Notes: generated from the sequence alone by a model not told the origin. A stretch of 64,000 bases of DNA from Ferriphaselus sp. R-1 (GCF_000746095.1 NZ_JQKP01000007.1:62001-126000), one strand, 5' to 3'; positions 1 through 9,147 are shown, counted from the first letter of the stretch. Numbers and translations: made by a program.

Positions 1-1
1 G

Positions 2-628
2 GCGGGCCTGTTTGAGCGCGATGGCGAGAACTACTACAACAGCGTGGTCAGTCTGGGCGCGTCGCCCGAGCAGCACTACCGCAAGGATCATCTGGTGCCG
101 TTCGGCGAGTTCATTCCGCTGCGCTCGCTGTTCGGCGCACTCATCAACGACGTGCTGCAGATCCCCATGTCCGACCTCGGACGCGGCGGCAAGACGCAAG
201 TGCCGCTGGCGGTGGCCGGCCAGCAGGTCGCCGTCAACATCTGCTACGAAGACGTGTTCGGCGAAGAGATCGTGCGCGCGCTGCCCGCCGCCACGCTGTT
301 GGTCAACGTCACCAACGATGCCTGGTACGGCCATTCCCACGCCGCCGCCCAGCACAACCAGATCTCGCAACTGCGCGCGCTGGAAAGTGGCCGCATGATG
401 CTACGCGCCACCAACACCGGCCAGACCTCCATCATCGGTCGCGACGGCGTGGTGCAAGCCGCCCTGCCGCCATTCCAGGAAGCGGTACTGAGCGGCATGG
501 CGCAAGGCTATTCCGGCCTGACGCCCTACGCCCGCTGGGGCAACGCACTGGTACTGGGCTTGCTGGTGCTGATGCTGGGCAGCGCAAGAATGCTGCGCAA
601 ATCATGCCCTCGCCCGCAAGCGGGATAG
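2..628 (+). CDS. lnt: Apolipoprotein N-acyltransferase, C-terminal part (5' end outside window)
   Basis: Lnt adds the third acyl chain to the N-terminal cysteine of lipoproteins in the inner membrane. The window holds the last 208 codons, which are the end of the nitrilase-like (CN hydrolase) periplasmic domain plus the final membrane helix. Visible are the catalytic lysine segment YRKDHLVPFGEFIP, the catalytic cysteine segment NICYEDVFGEE and the conserved VNVTNDAWYG. A closing hydrophobic stretch (ALVLGLLVLMLG) precedes a basic tail. The reading frame is open to the window edge, so the N-terminal helices lie upstream. The start and true length cannot be seen. Confidence 0.95.
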   Translation, partial: AGLFERDGENYYNSVVSLGASPEQHYRKDHLVPFGEFIPLRSLFGALINDVLQIPMSDLGRGGKTQVPLAVAGQQVAVNICYEDVFGEEIVRALPAATLLVNVTNDAWYGHSHAAAQHNQISQLRALESGRMMLRATNTGQTSIIGRDGVVQAALPPFQEAVLSGMAQGYSGLTPYARWGNALVLGLLVLMLGSARMLRKSCPRPQAG

Positions 629-637
629 GGAGCGGGA

Positions 638-889
638 ATGTCTGGCTGGTTCTGCTACCTGCTCGAATGCGCCGACGGCACGCTGTACTGCGGCATCAGC
701 AACGACCTGGACCGCCGCCTCGCCGCCCACAGTTCCAGCGAAGGTGCCAAGTACACGCGCAGCCGCTTGCCCGTGAGGTTGGTCTATGCGGAGTCTTGCG
801 AAGATCGTTCAGCGGCGCTGAGGCGCGAGGCGGCTATCAAGAAACTGCCGCGCGCCGCCAAGCTGGCACTGGCTGCATCAGTGGCTTGA
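638..889 (+). CDS. GIY-YIG domain protein (YhbQ/UPF0213 type)
   Basis: A single GIY-YIG nuclease-fold domain of 83 residues, the normal size for the YhbQ/UPF0213 group. The hallmark appears as CYLLECADGTLYCGIS near the N-terminus, followed by the conserved arginine in DLDRRLAAH and the K/R-rich LRREAAIKKLPR helix typical of the family. Members are small proteins suspected of acting on damaged or branched DNA, and no specific substrate can be read from sequence. The start is only nine bases after the lnt stop with a GGGAG-type ribosome site, suggesting co-transcription with lnt. Confidence 0.9.
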   Translation: MSGWFCYLLECADGTLYCGISNDLDRRLAAHSSSEGAKYTRSRLPVRLVYAESCEDRSAALRREAAIKKLPRAAKLALAASVA

Positions 890-1039
890 GTCCTCGCACT
901 GGACAGAGTGTTTTTCGCTGGCAGGATAGGCCCGCGCGAAAGTTTCGATGACTTCGCGCACCACCTTGCTAATAACGTAACTAATGATAAAGTTCCGCGC
1001 CGGGCGGTTTCGCCTGATCAAGACTCCAGGAGAAAAGTA

Positions 1040-1972
1040 ATGGGAAGGCAATTTTTGAGCGGCGCGCGTTTGGCCGCCGTGTTTTTGGCAGCATTATTGG
1101 CCGCGCCGCTGGCACATGCGGATGCAACGGACATTTGTTTTAATTATTACAATGCGCAGGACTATGCCCGTGCAGAAAACGAGGCGCGAGCACTGTTGCA
1201 ACGTGGCGGCTTGGATCGGGTTGGGGAGATGTTAGCCCATCTATGTCTGGGGAAGGCGCTTTCCGCGCAAGGACGGGCACGCGATGCCTTGCCCGCGTTC
1301 CAGCAGCTTGAAGCACTGTCGCAGAGTACGAAGGAGTTGGTCGCGGCCTATGTCTGGCTGGGTTCTGTCTATCAGGGCGTGGGCGATCTGGATCGCGCTG
1401 AGCTGTATGACCGACGCGCCCTCAAGGCTGCTCGGGAGTTGGGAGATAAAAGCCTTGAGGCGTCAATGCTCAGCAACCTGGGGCTGGTGGCACAAGCGCG
1501 CGGCGATACCGAGCGTGCGCTGGCCTTGTATCAGGAGTCGCTGGCGCTCCAGTCCGATGGGGCGAAGAAACCCACTATATTGAACAACATGGCAGTGATT
1601 TATTTGGATCGCAAAGATTACGCCAAAGCGGTGACCAAGTTGCGTCAGGCCATTGAAATTAATCGCAAGAACGGTGATGCGCATAGTCTAGCAAGATACC
1701 AACTGAATCTTGGTGACGTATTACGACGACAGGGCAAATTGAAGGACGCAGAAAAGGAGCTGACGGCAGGCTACAACGCCATCCGTCTGATCGGAGATAA
1801 GAGCTGGGAGGCGGCAGCCTGCGGGAAGTTAGCTGCGCTTTCCTTTGAAAAGAACGATGTGGTCCTTGGCCGTCCATGGCGGGAATGGGGTGAGGAGGGA
1901 GTCGCTCTGTATCGCGCAATCGGGGATAACGCATCGGCCGATGCGTTGGCCAAAATTATTGCTCAAGAATGA
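1040..1972 (+). CDS. Exported tetratricopeptide-repeat protein
   Basis: A 310-residue protein with a signal peptide (LAAVFLAALLAAPLAHA) followed by about six TPR units, for example DLDRAELYDRRALKAARELG and DTERALALYQESLALQS. Such repeats form a protein-binding superhelix; here it would lie in the periplasm. The frame is open from 908, but ATG 1040 has an AGGAG site eight to twelve bases upstream and starts directly at the signal peptide, so it is preferred. The partner is unknown. It is followed closely by a small membrane protein and another exported protein on the same strand, suggesting one operon. Confidence 0.8.
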   Translation: MGRQFLSGARLAAVFLAALLAAPLAHADATDICFNYYNAQDYARAENEARALLQRGGLDRVGEMLAHLCLGKALSAQGRARDALPAFQQLEALSQSTKELVAAYVWLGSVYQGVGDLDRAELYDRRALKAARELGDKSLEASMLSNLGLVAQARGDTERALALYQESLALQSDGAKKPTILNNMAVIYLDRKDYAKAVTKLRQAIEINRKNGDAHSLARYQLNLGDVLRRQGKLKDAEKELTAGYNAIRLIGDKSWEAAACGKLAALSFEKNDVVLGRPWREWGEEGVALYRAIGDNASADALAKIIAQE

Positions 1973-1981
1973 GGTTGAGTG

Positions 1982-2359
1982 ATGTCTGATCAAGAATTCA
2001 AATCGGCGTATGCGAGAGAGAAGCATGGCCAATTTATGTTGGAAATAGCCAAGTCGATATTGACTTCCGTCTTCTCAGCTTTGGTGGGCGGTGGGTTTGC
2101 GGTGAAATTAATTAGTGCAACGGATCAATTGTTTATGTGGGCAATTTTATTGCTTGGCATCGGGGGAATAATAGCTGTGGGGCTGATGATTGCAGGGTTA
2201 AGGCAAATTGATCTGGCCCGCATTCAGCGTGGGGATACGGCTTCTGCCGTGGAGACAGTGAGTGCAGGTGGAAATGGTTTGAATATTTCCATCCATCATG
2301 ATGGAAAGCAAACGGCAATTCGCATCATACAGGGAGGTAGCCATGAAAAAGTTGATTGA
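1982..2359 (+). CDS. Small two-helix membrane protein, unknown function
   Basis: A 125-residue protein that I do not recognise. Two hydrophobic segments can be seen (ILTSVFSALVGGGFAVKLI and FMWAILLLGIGGIIAVGLMI), separated by a short acidic loop. A soluble C-terminal tail is rich in G, S and T. ATG 1982 follows a GAGG site by seven bases; a GTG directly before it (1979) is an alternative. It begins 9 bases after the TPR gene and its stop overlaps the start of the next gene, so the three are probably translated from one message. Confidence 0.7.
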   Translation: MSDQEFKSAYAREKHGQFMLEIAKSILTSVFSALVGGGFAVKLISATDQLFMWAILLLGIGGIIAVGLMIAGLRQIDLARIQRGDTASAVETVSAGGNGLNISIHHDGKQTAIRIIQGGSHEKVD

Positions 2360-2909
2360 GTGGGGGGTGGCGCTGGTGGGCGTGCTATTTTCTGGTTGGG
2401 CCTTCGCCGGTAACGCTGCTCCGCTTGGCTTGGAGTTGGGCGTAGTCAGCTATGCGCAGGTGAAGCAGCAGCTTGGTAGCAAGACGGTGCTGAGTGCGGC
2501 GGGAACCAATCAGTATTCCGGCGGGCGCATGTTGCAAAGCGATGGCGCGGGGCTGGAGATCGAGGGATTGTCGGAGATCACTTTCATCTTTGATCGTACC
2601 GACAAGCTGGCGGCAGTGCTGATGAAGATGCCAAAAGGCGATGGCATGGGGGATCTGGAAAGCAGCAATTTCAAGCGGACGTTAAACACGCTGGCCGCTA
2701 AGTACACGCTGGACGAAAAGCGCGTGCCTTTCGTCGGCGACGCTTATGCCAAGCTGCATCAAGGCGATGCCATTATCGAGCTTTCTGCCCCGCACATGGG
2801 GTTTGGCATGGAGCTGCGTTACTTCACGACGAGCTTTGACAAGGCGTTCCGCCAGCAGTCGTCCAACGAGCGCGCAGCCAAGGCGCGGCGTCAGGCGGGG
2901 GCGCTGTAA
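2343..2909 (+). CDS. Exported protein of unknown function
   Basis: A 188-residue protein with a clear signal peptide (LIEWGVALVGVLFSGWAFA, cleavage after AFA). The mature part has no cysteine pair or repeat that I recognise. It ends in a basic QQSSNERAAKARRQ tail. ATG 2343 lies after GGGAGG and within the last codons of the preceding gene (17-base overlap), which points to translational coupling. The order TPR protein, membrane protein, exported protein suggests a small envelope complex, but that is inference from position only. Confidence 0.75.
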   Translation: MKKLIEWGVALVGVLFSGWAFAGNAAPLGLELGVVSYAQVKQQLGSKTVLSAAGTNQYSGGRMLQSDGAGLEIEGLSEITFIFDRTDKLAAVLMKMPKGDGMGDLESSNFKRTLNTLAAKYTLDEKRVPFVGDAYAKLHQGDAIIELSAPHMGFGMELRYFTTSFDKAFRQQSSNERAAKARRQAGAL

Positions 2910-3193
2910 AGGGCGGGGTGTTGCCCAAGGTACGCAGACCGATCAAATGCGCCATTTGAAGAGCCCACCGGGCCGAACGATGCAGAACCTCTCGCCGAAA
3001 GCCCGTCAGAGGCAGCGCTTTCAACAGGTCACTCACCCTGCAGTAATACTGCGACAAACAAGGCTGCGTCTTGCTGCATCCTATGACATGGAAGTCGGCG
3101 CGGGCATCCGCTTCGGCGCATACGACTGGAAAAATCCGATGTCGGGCGCATGGGCTGAGAGGCGTGGCTGAACGGCGATGACGCAACAACGGC
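2910..3193. other. Intergenic stretch with no supported gene
   Basis: Between the exported-protein gene and the tRNA-Leu terminator no reading frame has a plausible start, ribosome site and coding-like composition together. Frames running through it continue antisense into neighbouring genes. I see no tRNA, repeat or clear promoter here. Confidence 0.5.
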
Positions 3194-3231
3194 AGAAAAC
3201 AAAACGGGCTACGTTGTAACGTAGCCCGTTT
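3194..3231 (-). terminator. Rho-independent terminator of tRNA-Leu
   Basis: A perfect 14-bp inverted repeat (AAACGGGCTACGTT against AACGTAGCCCGTTT, 3202-3215 and 3218-3231) lies just past the tRNA 3' end. Read leftward it is followed by TTTTGTTTTCT. It therefore ends the leftward tRNA transcript. Confidence 0.85.
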
Positions 3232-3237
3232 GCTATT

Positions 3238-3324
3238 TGGTGCCGGGAGGGGGACTTGAACCCCCACGCCATCTCTGGCACCGGATTTTGAGTCCGGCGC
3301 GTCTACCAGTTCCACCATCCCGGC
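3238..3324 (-). tRNA. tRNA-Leu (anticodon CAA), CCA encoded
   Basis: The reverse strand folds as an 87-nt class II tRNA. The acceptor stem is GCCGGGA pairing with TCCCGGC, followed by A73 and an encoded CCA. The T arm contains GGTTCAAGTCC. The anticodon loop reads CTCAAAA with CAA at 34-36. A long variable arm (around TGCCAGAGATGGCG) is expected for leucine tRNAs. It has its own promoter and terminator, so it is monocistronic. Confidence 0.95.
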
Positions 3325-3337
3325 TGGGAAGGGGCGC

Positions 3338-3366
3338 ATTATCCACGAATCGCCCCTGCGGTTCAA
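3338..3366 (-). promoter_or_regulatory. Sigma-70 promoter of tRNA-Leu
   Basis: On the reverse strand TTGAAC (3361-3366) and GATAAT (3338-3343) are separated by exactly 17 bases. The -10 box ends 13 bases before the mature tRNA 5' end. The promoter begins just after the ccmI stop codon. Confidence 0.75.
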
Positions 3367-3369
3367 CTT

Positions 3370-4632
3370 CTACTTCGCGCCCTGCTGGACGATGTTGTTG
3401 ATCGTCACGTTCACGTCCTTGCTGCCCGGCTTGAGCGGCTGGCTCATGCCTTCCAGATCACCGGCTTGCAGCATGGCGGTGCCGGATTTCGACACGCGGG
3501 CGATCACCACCACTTGATCGAAGTTGGACAATTTCATCTCGCTCGACATCGCCATGCTGTCATCCAGCGTGAACTTGAGCGGCAGATCCTTGACCTGCTT
3601 GCGGATGATGGCCAGCGGCATCTTGGGACCGGGGACTGCGCGCGCCACGACGAACAGCGTGTCTTCCGGACTTGCGTTCGCCTTGACCACATCGCCCAAG
3701 GTGATGGTGCCCGTGATGCGCTCCTTGCCGTCGCTGACGATCTTCTCCGGCTGCTGGGGCGCGGCCATCATCGGCGCTTTGCCGCTCTTGGATAGCTTCA
3801 GGAACTCACGCGCCTGCTGGACTCCGCCCTCGACCATCTTGGCATCCTCGCTGTCCTTGGGCATCTGCTTGAGCAGGTTCTCCCAGTGGCGGATGGCTGC
3901 CGGATAGTCGCCACGCTCCATCGCTGCCGAGCCGGACAGTGCCAGTGCCTTGGGATTGGCCGGATCGATGGCCAGCGCCTTGTCCAGCATCTTGGTCGGC
4001 TCGCCCACCAGGCTCTGGCCGTTGGCCATGGCTTGCGCATCGGCATAGTCGGCCCAGACCGGGGATTCGTTCGGTACCAGTTCCACCAGTTTCTTGAACG
4101 CGCCCACCGCCTCGGGATATTTCTCCAGTTCGACCAGTGAGCGGGCAAGCAGCAACCAGCCCTCGGCATTGGCCGGCTCCTGCGCCAGCTTCTTCTGCAA
4201 CTCTTCCAGCGCCGCCTCGGAACGGATGGCACCAAAACCGTCGGCGGCAGCATGCGTCACCTGCGGCAGAAAGGCGTTCTGATTGCCCACCACTCCGTAC
4301 AAACCCAGCGCCAGCAGCGGGATGACCACGACCAAGCCGATGGCCAGCTTGCGGTGCGGGTCGCCTTGCGTCAGGCCGTCGGCCTGCGACGACTTCACCT
4401 CATCCAGCAGCCGCGCCTGCAATTCACGCTTGCCCTGCTCGTACAGCTCCTCGGTCAACAGGCCGTTGGCAAGGTCGGCATCCATCTCGGCGATCTGGTC
4501 GCGGAAGATGGCGAGGTTGGCCGCATCGCGCGCCACATCGTTGTTGCGTACACGGCTGCGCCACAGCGGCAGCACCACGAAAGCCAGCGCCACCAGCAGC
4601 AGCGCGGCGCAGATCATCCAGAATTGGGTCAT
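3370..4632 (-). CDS. ccmI: Cytochrome c maturation protein CcmI (apocytochrome chaperone)
   Basis: CcmI presents apocytochrome c to the haem ligation complex CcmFH at the periplasmic face of the inner membrane. This 420-residue protein shows the family plan. A first membrane helix (FWMICAALLLVALAFVVLPL) is followed by a cytoplasmic loop with the typical RDQIAEMDADLANGLLTEEL. A second helix (LAIGLVVVIPLLALGLYG) leads to a periplasmic part with TPR units at about residues 140-280 and a beta-rich C-terminal domain. The ATG overlaps the ccmH stop by four bases. It is the last gene of the ccmABCDEFGHI operon. Confidence 0.95.
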   Translation of the reverse strand: MTQFWMICAALLLVALAFVVLPLWRSRVRNNDVARDAANLAIFRDQIAEMDADLANGLLTEELYEQGKRELQARLLDEVKSSQADGLTQGDPHRKLAIGLVVVIPLLALGLYGVVGNQNAFLPQVTHAAADGFGAIRSEAALEELQKKLAQEPANAEGWLLLARSLVELEKYPEAVGAFKKLVELVPNESPVWADYADAQAMANGQSLVGEPTKMLDKALAIDPANPKALALSGSAAMERGDYPAAIRHWENLLKQMPKDSEDAKMVEGGVQQAREFLKLSKSGKAPMMAAPQQPEKIVSDGKERITGTITLGDVVKANASPEDTLFVVARAVPGPKMPLAIIRKQVKDLPLKFTLDDSMAMSSEMKLSNFDQVVVIARVSKSGTAMLQAGDLEGMSQPLKPGSKDVNVTINNIVQQGAK

Positions 4633-5120
4633 GCTTGGGAATCCTTCTTCGACGACGGGGCCGACTCGGCGGCATCGTCCAGCAGTGCGCTGACGCGTTG
4701 CGCCTCAGCACTGGAAAGTTCGGTGGTGGTCAGTTCGGTCTGGCGTTTGCGCAGCTTGAAGAACAGTCCTATGCCGCCCAGCAACATCAGGGCGAACGGC
4801 GCGACCCACAGCGGCGCGGTCTCCTCGTCGATGGGCGGATCGAACAACACCGACTTGCCGAAGCGCTCGACCAGCAGATCGAGGATCTCCTGATCGGTCG
4901 CGCCCGCCTTCATCTTCTCGCGCATGATCTGGCGCACGTCGTTCGACCAGTCGGAATGCGAGGTGGACACGGCTTCGGACTGACACACCAGGCAGCGCAC
5001 CTTCTCCGCCAGCAGGATCATGCGCTTTTCCATCACCGGGTCGTCGGCGATGTCCTTGGCCTCACCCGCCAGCGCGAAGCGCGGCAGCAAGCACAACAGG
5101 GCGATCAACAGGTATCTCAT
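4629..5120 (-). CDS. ccmH: Cytochrome c maturation thiol reductase CcmH
   Basis: CcmH keeps the CXXCH cysteines of apocytochrome c reduced and works with CcmF in haem ligation. The 163-residue product has a signal sequence (residues 1-18). The family redox motif RCLVCQ has cysteines at 43 and 46. A helical bundle around SDWSNDVRQIMREKM follows, then one membrane helix (LWVAPFALMLLGGIGLFF). Length matches the short CcmH form, with the TPR part supplied by the separate ccmI. Start and stop overlap both neighbours by four bases, indicating tight coupling. Confidence 0.95.
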   Translation of the reverse strand: MRYLLIALLCLLPRFALAGEAKDIADDPVMEKRMILLAEKVRCLVCQSEAVSTSHSDWSNDVRQIMREKMKAGATDQEILDLLVERFGKSVLFDPPIDEETAPLWVAPFALMLLGGIGLFFKLRKRQTELTTTELSSAEAQRVSALLDDAAESAPSSKKDSQA

Positions 5121-5644
5121 TTGGCTTGCAACTCCGCAACCAGGGGCAGGATGGTGTCACGCAGGTTCTGCGCGGTGACTGCGCCTATCAGCTTGTAAGC
5201 GATCATGCCCTGCTTGTCGATGACATAGGTCTCCGGCACGCCATACACGCCGTAGTCGAAACCGACCTTGCCGTCGGCATCGGCGATGGTCAGGGAGTAA
5301 GGATCGCCCGCCTTGCGCAGCGTGGCTTCACCGTCTTCGCGCTTGTCCTTGTAATCCAGGCCGACGATGGGGACCAGATTCTGCTGCGACAGCGCCATCA
5401 GTACCGGATGCTCGTCCTTGCACGCGCCGCACCAGGACGCCCAGACGTTGAGCAGCCACACTTTGCCGGCCATATCCTTGGGCGAGAAAGTCTTCTCCGG
5501 CTCGTGCAGCAGCGGCAGCACGAAGGCTGGCGCGGCCTTGCCCACCAGCGGCGAGGGCACTTCGCGCGGATCCAGACTCAGGCCTTTGTACAGAAACCCC
5601 GTCAGTACCAGAAAGATCACCAAGGGGAGGATGAAACGCTTCAT
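5117..5644 (-). CDS. ccmG: Thiol:disulfide interchange protein CcmG/DsbE
   Basis: A membrane-tethered periplasmic thioredoxin-fold reductase that passes electrons to CcmH or directly to apocytochrome c. It has 175 residues, with one N-terminal anchor (LPLVIFLVLTGFLY). The active site WASWCGAC has cysteines 72 and 75, and the cis-proline loop is GVPETYVID. The central pair (Gly-Ala) is less usual than the Pro-Thr or Val-Pro of many homologues. The start overlaps the ccmF stop by four bases. Confidence 0.95.
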   Translation of the reverse strand: MKRFILPLVIFLVLTGFLYKGLSLDPREVPSPLVGKAAPAFVLPLLHEPEKTFSPKDMAGKVWLLNVWASWCGACKDEHPVLMALSQQNLVPIVGLDYKDKREDGEATLRKAGDPYSLTIADADGKVGFDYGVYGVPETYVIDKQGMIAYKLIGAVTAQNLRDTILPLVAELQAK

Positions 5645-7626
5645 GCTGTTTGCTCCTTGAGTTGTTCAGTGTGCGCCGCCTGTTTGCGGCGGGCGTGGAT
5701 GCGGTAGCGACGGTCGGAGATGGCCAGGATGCCGCCCAGCGCCATCATCAGGCAGCCCGCCCAGATCCAGTCCACGAACGGTTTGACGTAGACGCGCACC
5801 GCCCAGGCTCCCTCCGATTCGGGGATGGGCTCGCCCAGCGAAACGTACAGGTCGCGCAGCAGGCCACTTTCGATGGATGCCTCGGTCATCGGCATGCCGG
5901 AAGCGTTGTACTGGCGCTTCTCGGGGAACAACTGCGTCACCTGCTTGCCGTCTCGGGTGATGGTCACCCGGCCTTGTGCGGCGATGTAGTTCGGCCCCTT
6001 TTCTTCGCGCACGCCGTCGAAGCGGAAGGTGTAGCCTCCCGCCAACACGGTGTCACCCACGTTCATGCGCACGTCACGCTCGATCTCGTAGCCCTTCACC
6101 AGCGTCACGCCGACGATGAAGATGCCGATGCCTAGGTGCGCCAGTTGCATGCCGTAATAGCTGGGCGACTGGCTGCGCAGGCGCTCCCACAACACCTTGT
6201 CACGGCCACCGAGACGCTTGCGGAGGTCCAGCGCACAGGTGGTGAACACCCAGAACGCCATCAGCAAACCCAGCGAGATCATGGCCGACCATTTGCCCAG
6301 CACCACCGGCAGGATCAGTGCGATGACCAGACTAGAGGCGAAGGCCCAGCGCACGCGCTTCGCCAGATCAGGCACGCTCGCCTGTTTCCAGCGCGCCAGC
6401 GGGCCGAGGCCCATCATGAAAATCATCGGCACCATCAGCGGCACGAACACCTTGTTAAAGTACGGCGCGCCGACTGAGAGCTTGCTCATGCCCAGCGCGT
6501 CCACGAACAGCGGGAACAGCGTGCCGATGAACACCGAGGCCGAGGCCACCGACAGCAACACGTTGTTGGTCAGCAGCAGGGATTCACGCGATACCAGCTC
6601 GAAACGGCCACCCAGACCGATCTTGGGTGCGCGCCAAGCGAATAGCAGCAGCGAGGAGCCGATGACGATGACCAAAAAGGACAGGATGAAGATGCCGCGC
6701 TTGGGATCGGTGGCGAAGGCGTGTACCGAAGTCAGCACGCCAGAGCGCACCAGGAACGTCCCCAGCAGCGACAGCGAGAATGCGGCGATGGCGAGCAACA
6801 CCGTCCAGCTCTTGAACGCGCCGCGCTTCTCGGTCACCGCCAGCGAGTGCATCAGCGCGGTGCCCACCAGCCAGGGCATGAAGGACGCATTCTCCACCGG
6901 GTCCCAGAACCACCAGCCACCCCAGCCCAGCTCGTAATAGGCCCACCAGCTACCCAGCGCGATGCCCACGGTGAGGAACACCCAGGCCACCGTCGTCCAC
7001 GGACGCGACCAGCGCGCCCAGGTGGAATCCATCTGACCGCCCAGCAGCGCGGCGATGGCGAAAGCGAACGCCACCGAGAAGCCGACGTAGCCCATGTACA
7101 GCATCGGCGGGTGGATCACCAGACCGGGGTCTTGCAGCAGCGGGTTGAGGTCGCGGCCATCCATCGCGGCGGGTAGCAGACGGTCGAAGGGGTTGGAGGT
7201 GAACAACATGAACAGCAGGAAGCCGACCGAGATCAGCCCCATCACGCCGACCACGCGCGCCACCATCTCTTCCGGCAAGTGCTTGCTGAACATCACCACC
7301 GCCACCGTCCACACGGTCAGGATCACCGTCCACAGCAGCAACGAGCCTTCGTGACCGCCCCACAGCGCCGCGATGCGGTACTGCACCGGCAATTGCGAAT
7401 TGGAGTGCTGCGCCACGTAGAGCACGGAGAAGTCGTTGCCGATGAAGGCTTGCAGCAGACAGCCGAAGGCCACCGCCACGAACACGAATTGCCCGGCCGC
7501 CATGAAGCGCGACATGCCCATCAACACCGCGTTGCCTCGTGCCGCGCCCCAAATGGGCAGCACGCCCTGCAACAGCGCCAGCAGCAGCGCGACGATGAGG
7601 GCGAAATTACCGATCTCTGGAATCAT
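5641..7626 (-). CDS. ccmF: Haem lyase subunit CcmF
   Basis: CcmF is the large integral membrane haem lyase that takes haem from holo-CcmE and attaches it to apocytochrome c. The 661 residues form many membrane helices. The tryptophan-rich WWD haem-handling segment GWGGWWFWDPVENASF lies around residue 235. A large periplasmic loop before the last helix (residues about 515-610) is also typical. Length is normal for the family. It starts 11 bases after ccmE and runs four bases into ccmG. Confidence 0.97.
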   Translation of the reverse strand: MIPEIGNFALIVALLLALLQGVLPIWGAARGNAVLMGMSRFMAAGQFVFVAVAFGCLLQAFIGNDFSVLYVAQHSNSQLPVQYRIAALWGGHEGSLLLWTVILTVWTVAVVMFSKHLPEEMVARVVGVMGLISVGFLLFMLFTSNPFDRLLPAAMDGRDLNPLLQDPGLVIHPPMLYMGYVGFSVAFAFAIAALLGGQMDSTWARWSRPWTTVAWVFLTVGIALGSWWAYYELGWGGWWFWDPVENASFMPWLVGTALMHSLAVTEKRGAFKSWTVLLAIAAFSLSLLGTFLVRSGVLTSVHAFATDPKRGIFILSFLVIVIGSSLLLFAWRAPKIGLGGRFELVSRESLLLTNNVLLSVASASVFIGTLFPLFVDALGMSKLSVGAPYFNKVFVPLMVPMIFMMGLGPLARWKQASVPDLAKRVRWAFASSLVIALILPVVLGKWSAMISLGLLMAFWVFTTCALDLRKRLGGRDKVLWERLRSQSPSYYGMQLAHLGIGIFIVGVTLVKGYEIERDVRMNVGDTVLAGGYTFRFDGVREEKGPNYIAAQGRVTITRDGKQVTQLFPEKRQYNASGMPMTEASIESGLLRDLYVSLGEPIPESEGAWAVRVYVKPFVDWIWAGCLMMALGGILAISDRRYRIHARRKQAAHTEQLKEQTA

Positions 7627-7637
7627 GCCGTCTTTCC

Positions 7638-8108
7638 TTATTTCACAGCCGGGGCGCTGGCAGCAGCGGGCACACCGGATTGCGCCTTGGCGGCGGCATC
7701 CAGCGCAGCCTTGGCTTCCGGCGGCATGTAGTTCTCGTCATGCTTGGCCAGCACTTCGTCGGCGCGGAACAGGTTGCCCGCTTCCAGCTTGCCTTGCGCG
7801 ACGATGCCTTTGCCTTCCTTGAACAGGTCGGGCAGGATGCCCTTGTAGACCACATCCATGCCCTGCACGTTGTCGGTGACGCGGAAATGCACCGTCAGAC
7901 CGTCGCCTTCGCGCTTGACGCTGCCCGGCTCGACCAGACCGCCGATACGAAAGTTGCGACCTTGCGGCGCTTCATGGTTGGCCACCTGGGTCGGGGTGAA
8001 ATACAGGCTGACGTTGTCCTTCAGCGCATACAGCACCAGACCCGCCGCCGCGCCCACCAGCGCCAGACCACCCACGATGAAAGCCAGCCGTTTTTGTCTC
8101 TTGGTCAT
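7638..8108 (-). CDS. ccmE: Haem chaperone CcmE
   Basis: CcmE binds haem covalently in the periplasm and hands it to CcmF. The 156-residue protein has an N-terminal anchor ([21 protein letters not shown]), an OB-fold core and the signature [12 protein letters not shown], in which His123 is the covalent haem ligand and Tyr127 the axial ligand. The tail is alanine-rich. The start overlaps the ccmD stop by four bases. Confidence 0.97.
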   Translation of the reverse strand: MTKRQKRLAFIVGGLALVGAAAGLVLYALKDNVSLYFTPTQVANHEAPQGRNFRIGGLVEPGSVKREGDGLTVHFRVTDNVQGMDVVYKGILPDLFKEGKGIVAQGKLEAGNLFRADEVLAKHDENYMPPEAKAALDAAAKAQSGVPAAASAPAVK

Positions 8109-8248
8109 GCCTCGTCTCCTGCGTCACGTTGCAAACGCAAAGCGCGCAACGTGCTCTTGCGGCGCTGCCGCACCAGCAATATCTCGATTACAAAGATCAG
8201 GGCCGCCATACCGTAGGAGCCCCAGATAAAGAAACTGTGATCGCTCAT
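8105..8248 (-). CDS. ccmD: Haem exporter subunit CcmD
   Basis: CcmD is a very small single-pass protein needed to release holo-CcmE from the CcmABC complex. This 47-residue product has the expected [13 protein letters not shown] start, one helix ([15 protein letters not shown]) and a basic tail ([15 protein letters not shown]). The open frame extends upstream to 8356, but ATG 8248 with a GGTGAAGG ribosome site gives the family length. About 145 bp separate it from ccmC, the only sizeable gap in the operon; an ATCAC/GTGAT inverted repeat (8261-8276) lies in it. Confidence 0.9.
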   Translation of the reverse strand: MSDHSFFIWGSYGMAALIFVIEILLVRQRRKSTLRALRLQRDAGDEA

Positions 8249-8393
8249 GCCTTCACCTCCATCACGCTTTTGTGATAACTGACCGAGTTTCGTTGGAGGT
8301 GAGTCGCGGTCATTGGCTTCGGCATCACGCGCTGTGCGCATGAGCCTACACCGCAACTACGTTGTCCCGCACCCACCGCATACGCGCACCGTG

Positions 8394-9131
8394 TCATGAC
8401 CGCACCTCAGATAATTCACCCACCCATTGTGTCGCGCCTTCGCGTTCCAGAATGATGCTGCGCACCCGCGCCAAGGCGACCGCGATGGCATAGCACCAGC
8501 ATGCCAGCAGCATCAGCAACAGCGCCTGCTGCATGGCGACGTGCATGGAAGTCCCGCTGAACTTGATGGTCGAGCCTTGGTGCAAGGTGTTCCACCACTT
8601 CACCGAGAAATAGATGATGGGCACGTTGACCGAGCCGACGATGGCCAGCAAGGCGGCAGCGCGGTCGGCACGGCGCGGGTCGTCGATGGAGGCGTGCAAC
8701 GCAATGAAGCCCAGATACAGGAACAGCAGGATCAGTTCGGACGTCAGGCGCGCATCCCACACCCACCACGCGCCCCACATCGGCTTGCCCCACAGCGCGC
8801 CGGTCCACAGCGAGATGAAGGCGAACAGCGCGCCGGTCGGGGCCAGCGCCGAGGCCATCATCGCCGAGAGGCGGGTCTTGAATATCAATCCCAGTGCGGC
8901 ATAACCCGCCATGATCAGATAGACGAACATCGACAGGATGGAGGCCGGCACATGGATGAACATGATGCGATAGGCCTCGCCCTGCACTGCGTCGGTAGGC
9001 GCGACCACGAAGCCGACATACATGCCCGCCGCGAAGAGCAGCAGCGCAGCGGCTGCGAACCAGGGGATCAGCTTGCCCGCCAGACTGTAGAAGTTGGTCG
9101 GTGCCGAATATTTGAACCAGTTGATTGCCAA
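8394..9131 (-). CDS. ccmC: Haem handling protein CcmC
   Basis: CcmC loads haem onto CcmE. The 245-residue product has six membrane helices and the WWD motif WGKPMWGAWWVWD at about residues 114-126. The two haem-ligand histidines lie in periplasmic loops: His60 in IMFIHVPAS, and a second in WWNTLHQGS. Size and layout are standard. It lies 16 bases downstream of ccmB. Confidence 0.96.
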   Translation of the reverse strand: MAINWFKYSAPTNFYSLAGKLIPWFAAAALLLFAAGMYVGFVVAPTDAVQGEAYRIMFIHVPASILSMFVYLIMAGYAALGLIFKTRLSAMMASALAPTGALFAFISLWTGALWGKPMWGAWWVWDARLTSELILLFLYLGFIALHASIDDPRRADRAAALLAIVGSVNVPIIYFSVKWWNTLHQGSTIKFSGTSMHVAMQQALLLMLLACWCYAIAVALARVRSIILEREGATQWVGELSEVRS

Positions 9132-9147
9132 GTCTAACTCCCGAAAC

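Noticed and set aside
3339-3347. TTATCCACG, one base from a DnaA box
   Set aside because: A single site lying inside the tRNA-Leu promoter. No cluster of boxes or AT-rich unwinding region is present, so it is not taken as an origin.
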